Below are positions 6,698 through 11,504 of a stretch of DNA of 11,504 bases, piece after piece. The DNA lies in the NCBI GenBank assembly GCA_021780585.1, contig JAJXYM010000370.1, forward strand, positions 1 to 11,504, given 5' to 3'. Origin of the DNA: Deltaproteobacteria bacterium. GTDB lineage: Bacteria; Desulfobacterota; Binatia; Binatales; Binataceae. The first letter of the stretch is position 1. The number at the start of each line of letters is the position of its first letter. The notes beneath the pieces are model-generated. The model was not told the DNA's origin. It saw nothing but the letters and a program-made list of their open reading frames with translations, and did no database searches. The position numbers were made by a program, and so were the translations under genes.

Positions 6698-7885
6698 TCA
6701 GCCCTTGGGCAGGCCGAGCACGCGCTCTCCAATAATATTGTGCTGAATTTCGTTGGTGCCCGCCGCGATCGTGCCGCGCCGCGCCGCCAGCATCCGATGC
6801 GACCATTTGCCGTGATCGATCGCGCCATCCGCGCGATATTCGAACTGCGCGAACGGCCCCAGCAGCTCCATCGCGAACTTCTGGATCCGCAGATTCAGAT
6901 CGCTCGTGCACAGCTTCATCATTGAACCTTCCGGTCCCGGCGGCAAACCGCGCAATTGCCGGGTGAGCTGGCGCAGGCTGGTGTACTTGAGCGCTTCCGC
7001 CTCGCATGCGAACGCCGCGATCGCGTCGCGCACGTATTCGTCGTCGATCGCTGAACCGCCATTGCGCGGAATCTGCCGCGCCGCGTCGGCGAGCTGGCGC
7101 ACCTCGACCATCATGTCGGTGCGTCCGCCGTGGATCGTGCGCTCGAACATCATGTTCGTGATCGCGACCATCCAGCCTTCGTTCACCTTGCCGACGAGAT
7201 TGGTCTTGGGCACCGCGACGTCTTCGAAAAACACCTGGTTGAAGCCGTGCTCGCCGGTAATTTGAATCAGCGGCCGAATAGTCACTCCGGGAGTCTTCAG
7301 ATCGACCAGCAGATAGCTAAGTCCGCGATGTTTCGGCGCCGCTGGATCGGTGCGGCAGAGCAGCGTGGAAAAATCGGCGTGATGCGCGTTGGAGGTCCAG
7401 ACCTTCGCTCCGTTGACGATGAAATGGTCGCCGTTGTCGACCGCGCGGGTCTGCACCGCCGCCAGATCGGAGCCGTTATTCGGCTCGGACAGGCCCTGGC
7501 ACCAGATTTCCTCGGCCGACGGAATCCGTGGAATATAGCGCCGTTTCTGCTCCGGCGTGCCCCATTGCATCAGCGTCGGACCAACCCGCGCGATGCCCTG
7601 AAAGTTGACCGTCGGCGGCGCCTTAATCCGATCGAGCTCCTGATGATAGATAAACTGCTGCATCAGCGTCGCGCCGCGGCCGCCATACTCTTTCGGCCAG
7701 TTGATGCACATCCAGCCGGCGTCGTGGAGCTTGCGATGCCATCCGCGGCGGCGTTCGAATTCGTCGCGCGTGTCGGGATCGGCGAGTTCCGAATCGTCCC
7801 GCCAGTCGCGCGGCACGTTCGCCTCCAGCCAGGCGCGGAATTCCCGGCGAAAGGCTTCGTCCTCCTCGCTGTAGCGAAAATCCAT
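6698..7885 (-). CDS. Acyl-CoA dehydrogenase (FadE type)
   Basis: This 395-residue flavoprotein introduces an alpha,beta double bond into an acyl-CoA and passes electrons to an electron-transfer flavoprotein. Family motifs appear in order: INWPKEYGGRG (61-71), CQGLSEPNNGSDLA (129-142), VNGAKVWTSNAHHAD (157-171), GEHGFNQVFFEDVAVP (211-226) and the C-terminal GTNEIQHNIIGERVLGLPK. The position of the usual C-terminal catalytic Glu (the YEGT motif) is Ala375 in IAAGT. Glu248 in MFERT lies where isovaleryl-CoA and long-chain enzymes keep their base, so activity is probably retained with that geometry. GGGAGGT (7893-7899) fixes the start. The closest type by eye is the actinobacterial-style FadE group used for branched, cyclic or steroid side-chain acyl-CoAs, but the substrate is open. 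It sits 26 bp after the luciferase-like gene. Confidence 0.94.
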   Translation of the reverse strand: MDFRYSEEDEAFRREFRAWLEANVPRDWRDDSELADPDTRDEFERRRGWHRKLHDAGWMCINWPKEYGGRGATLMQQFIYHQELDRIKAPPTVNFQGIARVGPTLMQWGTPEQKRRYIPRIPSAEEIWCQGLSEPNNGSDLAAVQTRAVDNGDHFIVNGAKVWTSNAHHADFSTLLCRTDPAAPKHRGLSYLLVDLKTPGVTIRPLIQITGEHGFNQVFFEDVAVPKTNLVGKVNEGWMVAITNMMFERTIHGGRTDMMVEVRQLADAARQIPRNGGSAIDDEYVRDAIAAFACEAEALKYTSLRQLTRQLRGLPPGPEGSMMKLCTSDLNLRIQKFAMELLGPFAQFEYRADGAIDHGKWSHRMLAARRGTIAAGTNEIQHNIIGERVLGLPKG

Positions 7886-7911
7886 CGGCGTGACCTCCCG
7901 ATTCGGCGCGC

Positions 7912-9243
7912 CTAGCGCAGTCCCAGTTCGGCCAGAGGGCCGCGATCGGAGACCGGAATCCGCGACGTTCCCGCCGCGAGCTTCACCGAACCCGGCGTGC
8001 GCGAGAACGGATCCGGCAGATCGATCTCTTTAGCGTATTCCTTCAGCGCCGGCATCACTTCCTGCGCGAACAGCCGCATGCTGGTGCGGCGTTCCTCGTT
8101 CGAAACGGGGCCCTGCACGCTGAACATGATAAAGATGCCCGGCCGCAGCACCCGCAAAATCGTCTTGACTTTCTCAGTCACCGATTTGGGCGTGCCCGCG
8201 ATTACCTGGTAATTGCTCTTGACCTTGTCCAGACCGGCGCGCAGCTTGCGCCGCACGTCGTCGTAATCGACCGATTCCTCTTCGGCGTCCTCCATGTGGC
8301 GCATCAGCTTCTCGCCGCTGACGCCCAGCCACGCGCTGGTGTTCTGCTTCGCCAGCATCCGGATTGCGCCCTTGGAGTTGTAGCCCGGCGGCACCGTGAA
8401 CTGCGGCGCGGAAAATGCGTTCTGCCCGCCGCCGAAAACGAAATTGTCCGCGATCGCCGACGCCTTCTCCTCGGTTTCCGCGATCACGGTCGGGATCAGA
8501 TAGCCAAAATTTTCCGGACCGGCCTGATAGCCCTGCTTCGCCGCCTCGTCGGCGTAGTAGTCCCACAAATCGCAGGTCGGGCCGAGCAGGGTACCCAGTC
8601 CGATATACGGATAACGATGCTCGGCGCACCATTTCACCGTCTCGGGACTGAGCACGCCGGGAATCCACATGGGCGGATACGGCTTCTGATAGGGCAGCGC
8701 CCACGGATTCACATGGCGGTAATGAAAATGCTTGCCCTCATAGCGCCACGGTCCCGGCCGCGTCCACGCCTGCACGATAAAGTCGTGCGCCTCGTTGAAC
8801 AGCTCGCGGTTGTAGGCGGGATTGGCGTTGTTGAAGAACTGCTCGCTGCCGGCGCCGCGCACCCATCCGGTGACCAGCCGTCCGCGCGAAATCAGGTCGA
8901 TTTCCGCCAGCTCCTCGGCCATCCGCAGCGGATGCTTGATCACGGGGAGCGGATTTCCGATCAGCACGATCCGCACGCGGCGGGTGCGATAGGCGAGGAT
9001 CGACGCCTCCACGTTCATCACCGAACCCATGCAGAAGGGGTTGCCGTGATGCTCGTTCAGGGCGACGGCGTCGAATCCCAGTTCCTCGGCGTAGCAGTTC
9101 TCGTCGAGGAAATAGTTATAGTCGTCAGCCGCCTTCTCGCGATCGAAGAAACGGTTCGAGACCGCGAAATATCCATGATTGCGGAAGACTTCCTCTTCCG
9201 GAACCCATCGATAGGGCCGCTCCGTGAAGTATCCTACCTGCAT
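7912..9243 (-). CDS. LLM-class (luciferase-like) flavin-dependent oxidoreductase
   Basis: This 443-residue protein of the bacterial luciferase-like monooxygenase superfamily uses reduced FMN (or F420 in some branches) to oxygenate or oxidise a substrate. It begins MQVGYFTERPYRW. It has the family motif ALNEHHGNP (61-69), GNPLPVIKHPLRMAEELA (96-113) and DLISRGRLVTGWVRGAGS (116-133), and later the conserved WIPGVLSPETVKW. It is longer than the usual 330-380 residues. The extra length lies in an insert after about residue 260 (FGGGQNAFSAPQF onward) and in a C-terminal tail. AGAGGAA (9251-9257) is ideally spaced before the ATG. It lies 34 bp after the alpha/beta hydrolase and 26 bp before the acyl-CoA dehydrogenase. 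A two-component oxygenase starting a catabolic route is the favoured role, but a flavin reductase partner is not in the window. Confidence 0.92.
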   Translation of the reverse strand: MQVGYFTERPYRWVPEEEVFRNHGYFAVSNRFFDREKAADDYNYFLDENCYAEELGFDAVALNEHHGNPFCMGSVMNVEASILAYRTRRVRIVLIGNPLPVIKHPLRMAEELAEIDLISRGRLVTGWVRGAGSEQFFNNANPAYNRELFNEAHDFIVQAWTRPGPWRYEGKHFHYRHVNPWALPYQKPYPPMWIPGVLSPETVKWCAEHRYPYIGLGTLLGPTCDLWDYYADEAAKQGYQAGPENFGYLIPTVIAETEEKASAIADNFVFGGGQNAFSAPQFTVPPGYNSKGAIRMLAKQNTSAWLGVSGEKLMRHMEDAEEESVDYDDVRRKLRAGLDKVKSNYQVIAGTPKSVTEKVKTILRVLRPGIFIMFSVQGPVSNEERRTSMRLFAQEVMPALKEYAKEIDLPDPFSRTPGSVKLAAGTSRIPVSDRGPLAELGLR

Positions 9244-9277
9244 TCGAGTATTCCTCTGAGTATCTGTTCCCGGACGG

Positions 9278-10063
9278 CTATTCCGCGAGGAACCGATTTA
9301 TGGCGCGCAGGAATTCTTCCGGCTTTTCGATTTCCGGACGATGGCCGGCGCTCTCGATTTCGAACACCTGCGCGCCCGCGATCGCCGCGCGGTAGGCGTC
9401 GATACATCCCCGCGGAACGACGGCGTCGCGCGTGCCGTGAATCAGCAGCGTCGGCGTTTTCAGGCCGCGCAACAGATAGGGCAGGCTGGGGTTGTGCATG
9501 AACGGCTCCCAGCCGAGCCGCGCGGTCTCCGCACGGGCGTCCTCGAACGCCTCGAACCGCTCGGGGGTCATCTGGCCGCCGTAGAGTTTCGCGTATTCGG
9601 GCGTCGCCGCCGGATCCGCGACTGTCGCATGCAGATGTTGACGCATCGTGACGGCGAAAAAATCCATGATTTCGCCTTCGCCGGGCTTGATCCCCATCGG
9701 CGCCACGAGCGCCATCCGCGAAAAGATGTGCGGACAGGCCGCCGCCATCTCGGCCGCGATATAACCGCCCGCCGAGAAGCCGATCACGTCGATCGGCTCG
9801 GGATGCAGTTCGCGCGTCACCTGCGCATAGAAGCCCGCCAGATCGCGGTAGCTGCGCGTCCATTCGACGCGCGTCGTCTTGCCGTAGCCGGGCTGCAGAG
9901 GAATCAGCAGGGTGCGGCGCTCGGCCAGCCGCTCGTTCCATTCCATCCAGCCGGGAAAGCCCAGTTCGTCGTGGAAGATCAGCAACGGTTTGCCGGATCC
10001 GCCCCGAATCAGGGCCAGTTCGTGGCCGGCCGCTTGGACGGTTTGTTCGGACCAGTTCGCCAT
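9278..10063 (-). CDS. Alpha/beta-fold hydrolase
   Basis: This 261-residue alpha/beta hydrolase has a complete triad: Ser97 in the nucleophile elbow VIGFSAGGY, Asp213 in LLIHGTRDAVVP and His241 in SAGHRPEIEKP. The oxyanion region is IFHDELGFPGW (29-39). A helical cap lies roughly between residues 125 and 195. Enzymes of this build cleave esters, lactones, thioesters or C-C bonds of ring-cleavage products. There is no signal peptide. It has the strongest ribosome site of the run, GAGGAGGT (10067-10074), and is the first gene of the six-gene minus-strand unit. The oxygenase follows 34 bp later, so a role in hydrolysing the oxygenase product (for example a lactone or ester) is a reasonable inference but unproven. 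Confidence 0.92.
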   Translation of the reverse strand: MANWSEQTVQAAGHELALIRGGSGKPLLIFHDELGFPGWMEWNERLAERRTLLIPLQPGYGKTTRVEWTRSYRDLAGFYAQVTRELHPEPIDVIGFSAGGYIAAEMAAACPHIFSRMALVAPMGIKPGEGEIMDFFAVTMRQHLHATVADPAATPEYAKLYGGQMTPERFEAFEDARAETARLGWEPFMHNPSLPYLLRGLKTPTLLIHGTRDAVVPRGCIDAYRAAIAGAQVFEIESAGHRPEIEKPEEFLRAINRFLAE

Positions 10064-10198
10064 TTTACCTCCTCGGGCTCCGATCGCCGCGGCGCGTCGC
10101 CGACTCCGCGCCCGCCCGCGAAATTATCGTCTGGCGAGGCGCGGACGAACGGAGCATCGGCCTTCGGATGCCCGGGTGATTCAGAATGTCTGATGCGG

Positions 10199-10229
10199 AT
10201 TTTTCGCAGGAATCCCCGCCCACTGTCAA
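10199..10229 (-). promoter_or_regulatory. Candidate sigma70-type promoter for the six-gene catabolic run
   Basis: On the minus strand a perfect TTGACA (10229-10224) is followed after 19 nt by AAAAAT (10204-10199), which matches TATAAT at four of six positions. The spacing is longer than the ideal 17 nt. Transcription would begin near 10190, leaving a leader of about 130 nt before the alpha/beta hydrolase ATG at 10063. Confidence 0.3.
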
Positions 10230-10584
10230 ACCAATTGCATCGGCGAAGGCGCCGGATAAATCGCGTGAGACGGACGGGCGGTGAAGTTCTTGAGCTCGCC
10301 GGAACGGCGACCGCTCCATCAGCGAGACCGGCCGCCCAATCCGTAGCGGCGGCAAATTTTGAATCGCCCAACGCTTGCGGCTGGCGATATCTGATTCTTC
10401 GACGGCTGCGAAGTCCGTACGTAACGCGGTCACGACCTATCAGGCCTTCAAATATGTGGCTCAGCCCGCGCTTCTTTCCTTTGTTTTCGGTTGGTCGCTA
10501 TGCTGGTTCGACAGCGGTGCGCATTCGGGCCGACGGAAGAAAGCGCGGCGCACTCCGCGCCTCCCGGCGGAATCCGCGCCGGTC

Positions 10585-10589
10585 AGGAG
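10585..10589 (+). promoter_or_regulatory. Ribosome binding site that fixes the cytochrome c start
   Basis: AGGAG lies 6 nt before the ATG at 10596. The frame is open upstream to a TTG at 10491, but the extension is non-conserved in character and would hide the N-terminal membrane anchor. This site selects the shorter start. Confidence 0.8.
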
Positions 10590-10595
10590 TTTACG

Positions 10596-11216
10596 ATGGC
10601 GTCACGTTTGGGATGGTTCGTGCTCGGCGGATTCGCGGCGGCGGCGGCGATCGTCGTCGGCGCCTATCTGTTCGTGGCGCTCGGCGGCGTCCCGATGGAG
10701 ACGACGGCGCCGCCGTTGCCGTTCGAAAAAACCCTGGCGAAGATGGCGATTCACGTCGCCGTCGCCGACTCGCGCGGCCTGCCCGATCCGCTGCCCTACA
10801 ACGAGCAAAACATGATCGCCGGCGCGCATCTCTATAAAGATCACTGCGCCTTTTGCCACGGGATACCGGGCGGGCAGCGCTCGCCGGTCGCCAAGGGCGA
10901 ATTTCCCCCTCCGCCCCAACTGTTCGAGCCGGACGAGATGGTGACGGACGATCCCGAAGGCGTCTCGTTCTGGAAGGTTACCCACGGGATCCGGCTCTCC
11001 GGGATGCCGGGATTTGGCGACGTATTGACCGACGAACAGCGCTGGCAGTTGGCGATGCTGGTGGCGCACGCCGACAAACTGACGCCCGCCGTCCGCGCCG
11101 TGTTCGCTGCTGCCACGAGCAATAATCCCTCTGCCAAAAACAGCTCAACCTGTTCATGCATGGGCTCGATGATGTCCAATTGCTCCGGCATGAAATCGAT
11201 GATGTCGGGCCATTGA
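10596..11216 (+). CDS. Membrane-anchored c-type cytochrome with Met/Cys-rich tail
   Basis: This is a 206-residue protein. Residues 6-30 (GWFVLGGFAAAAAIVVGAYL onward) form a membrane segment acting as an uncleaved anchor or signal, placing the rest in the periplasm. A single class I cytochrome c domain covers about residues 70-170. Cys84, Cys87 and His88 in HCAFCHG bind one heme, and Met137 in RLSGMPGFGD is the probable second axial ligand. LTDEQRWQLAMLVAH is the usual C-terminal helix. The last 22 residues (185-206) are rich in Met, Cys and Ser, with two M-x-SMMS copies and three cysteines. They lie outside the heme fold and suggest soft-metal binding. It is likely a monoheme electron carrier to an oxidase or periplasmic reductase; the partner is not in view. 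It is transcribed away from the catabolic run and is not obviously part of it. Confidence 0.92.
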   Translation: MASRLGWFVLGGFAAAAAIVVGAYLFVALGGVPMETTAPPLPFEKTLAKMAIHVAVADSRGLPDPLPYNEQNMIAGAHLYKDHCAFCHGIPGGQRSPVAKGEFPPPPQLFEPDEMVTDDPEGVSFWKVTHGIRLSGMPGFGDVLTDEQRWQLAMLVAHADKLTPAVRAVFAAATSNNPSAKNSSTCSCMGSMMSNCSGMKSMMSGH

Positions 11217-11249
11217 AAAAGAATCGCTTCAAGGCGTCGTGCAAGATCG

Positions 11250-11306
11250 GGGACGTTCTGGTGATCGCACTCTGGCACGATCGCCAGCGGCGTTGAACGA
11301 CGTCCC
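11250..11306 (+). terminator. Two-tier hairpin downstream of the cytochrome c gene
   Basis: GGGACGT (11250-11256) and ACGTCCC (11300-11306) are perfect outer arms. Inside, 11258-11267 pairs with 11278-11287 in ten pairs (one G-U) around a 10-nt loop. It begins 33 nt after the cytochrome stop codon and ends 15 nt before the ATG at 11322. No T-run follows, so termination is plausible but not certain. It could instead lie in the leader of the following frame. Confidence 0.4.
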
Positions 11307-11314
11307 AAGGCGGG
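11307..11314 (+). promoter_or_regulatory. Possible ribosome binding site for the 11322 frame
   Basis: AAGGCGGG lies 7 nt before the ATG at 11322. It is an imperfect but acceptable Shine-Dalgarno match and is the only translational evidence for the repeat-containing frame that follows. Confidence 0.3.
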
Positions 11315-11321
11315 TTAAAGC

Positions 11322-11504
11322 ATGGCTGAAACCGCCGTCAAGAATGACGCATCGTCCTGTCCGTCATTGCCGGGCTTGACCCGGCAATCCAGAACGTTTG
11401 GCGTGGACCCTCGGGTCAAGCCCGAGGGTGACGGAATAGAAACGTCCGAAGGTCACGGAATAGTAACGCCTGAGGGTGACGGAATAGAAACGTCCGAAGG
11501 TCAC
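11322..11504 (+). CDS. Possible partial CDS reading in frame through palindromic and tandem repeats
   Basis: An ATG at 11322 opens a frame of 61 codons with no stop before the window edge. It starts MAETAVKNDASS and then translates the two stem-loop repeats as CPSLPGLTRQS and GVDPRVKP. It continues as eight-residue repeats EGDGIETS, EGHGIVTP, EGDGIETS and a partial EGH. The other two forward frames of the tandem repeat contain stops (TAG, TGA). I recognise no family. It may be a genuine gene carrying in-frame palindromic elements, as known from Rickettsia palindromic elements, or simply intergenic repeat DNA that happens to be open. The unit length of 24 bp, divisible by three, keeps the frame whatever the origin. 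Only the continuation beyond the window could decide. Confidence 0.3.
   Translation, partial: MAETAVKNDASSCPSLPGLTRQSRTFGVDPRVKPEGDGIETSEGHGIVTPEGDGIETSEGH
11363..11390 (+). repeat. Stem-loop intergenic repeat, copy 2
   Basis: The 28-nt unit is GTC, arm ATTGCCGGG, loop CTTGA, arm CCCGGCAAT, CC. It is in plus orientation, 14 nt from copy 3, which is inverted relative to it, giving a paired head-to-head or BIME-like arrangement. It is the best-paired match to copy 1 at 21-48, from which it differs by two compensated base pairs. Confidence 0.85.
11405..11432 (-). repeat. Stem-loop intergenic repeat, copy 3
   Basis: Read on the minus strand: GTC, arm ACCCTCGGG, loop CTTGA, arm CCCGAGGGT, CC. 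The framework is identical to copies 1 and 2, but four stem base pairs are changed relative to copy 2, all with pairing kept. Its outer arm merges into the first unit of the tandem repeat that begins at 11424. Confidence 0.8.
11424..11504 (+). repeat. 24-bp tandem repeat with 48-bp A-B alternation, cut by the window edge
   Basis: Three full 24-bp units (11424-11447, 11448-11471, 11472-11495) and nine bases of a fourth are present. Units 1 and 3 are identical (type A). Unit 2 (type B) differs from A at five positions, and the partial fourth unit matches B. All share the core ACGGAATAG. Type A has GGTGAC where B has GGTCAC, so neighbouring units carry complementary 5-mers. The array grows out of the right arm of stem-loop copy 3. 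Confidence 0.9.

Larger units (their letters stand above)
10064..10595. other. Gene-poor divergent region (532 bp)
   Basis: This stretch separates the minus-strand catabolic run from the plus-strand cytochrome c gene. Open frames of about 90-120 codons exist on both strands, but none gives a recognisable protein, a good ribosome site or a plausible composition. It should hold promoters for both directions. One consensus-quality -35 hexamer is visible for the leftward operon (see separate entry). It shows no repeat of the palindromic families found elsewhere in the window. Confidence 0.6.

Noticed and set aside
10065..10433. A 122-codon minus-strand frame in the gene-poor region
   Set aside because: It shows no recognisable motif, no good ribosome site and Arg/Ser-rich composition; it would also end against the start of the alpha/beta hydrolase.
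9341..10837. A 498-codon plus-strand open frame
   Set aside because: It is antisense to the alpha/beta hydrolase, then crosses the intergenic region and runs out of frame with the cytochrome gene. It has no family motif and Arg-rich composition.
11424..11504. CRISPR array
   Set aside because: Units are directly adjacent with no variable spacers, and no cas gene is present.
1..11504. tRNA, rRNA, integrase or transposase genes
   Set aside because: None could be recognised by conserved sequence or structure on either strand.

Overview
This is a GC-rich bacterial window of compact, operon-organised catabolic genes. Every confidently recognised protein is an ordinary metabolic enzyme family, except for one membrane-anchored cytochrome c. 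The mix (class III CoA-transferase, phosphotriesterase-like and metallo-beta-lactamase-fold hydrolases, luciferase-like flavin enzyme, acyl-CoA dehydrogenase, SDR, nitronate monooxygenase-like protein) is typical of GC-rich environmental proteobacteria and of uncultivated groups such as Binatota or deltaproteobacteria-like lineages. The lineage is inference only; there is no rRNA or other marker gene here.

Layout. Positions 1-140 hold a small palindromic repeat and a hairpin. A minus-strand CoA-transferase (141-1370) and a minus-strand phosphotriesterase-family hydrolase (1504-2469) follow, separated by a very strong hairpin. A 205-bp divergent region leads to a plus-strand MBL-fold hydrolase (2675-3526). 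This gene converges on a six-gene minus-strand run, and the convergence point carries a large palindromic intergenic repeat (3616-3680). In transcription order the run is: alpha/beta hydrolase (10063-9278), luciferase-like flavin oxidoreductase (9243-7912), acyl-CoA dehydrogenase (7885-6698), SDR (6668-5877), nitronate monooxygenase-like protein (5806-4772) and aldo/keto reductase (4641-3703). The first four genes lie within 26-34 bp of each other, and the last two follow after 70 and 130 bp. A 532-bp gene-poor divergent region separates the run from a plus-strand cytochrome c gene (10596-11216).

How the genes may work together (inference). A flavin-dependent oxygenase, several lactonase-type or esterase-type hydrolases, two NAD(P)-linked oxidoreductases, an acyl-CoA dehydrogenase and a CoA-transferase make a plausible pathway. 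A cyclic or ketonic compound would be oxygenated, opened by hydrolysis, activated as a CoA ester and beta-oxidised. The substrate cannot be read from sequence.

The least ordinary part is the right end. Two stem-loop repeats in opposite orientation are fused to a 24-bp tandem repeat arranged as A-B-A-B. One forward frame starts at an ATG (11322) and reads through both palindromes and all repeat units without a stop, up to the window edge. The same stem-loop family occurs at the left edge of the window, and base changes among its three copies are compensated in every stem position. The cytochrome c gene just before this element ends in a Met/Cys-rich tail that looks like a soft-metal (copper-type) binding segment.
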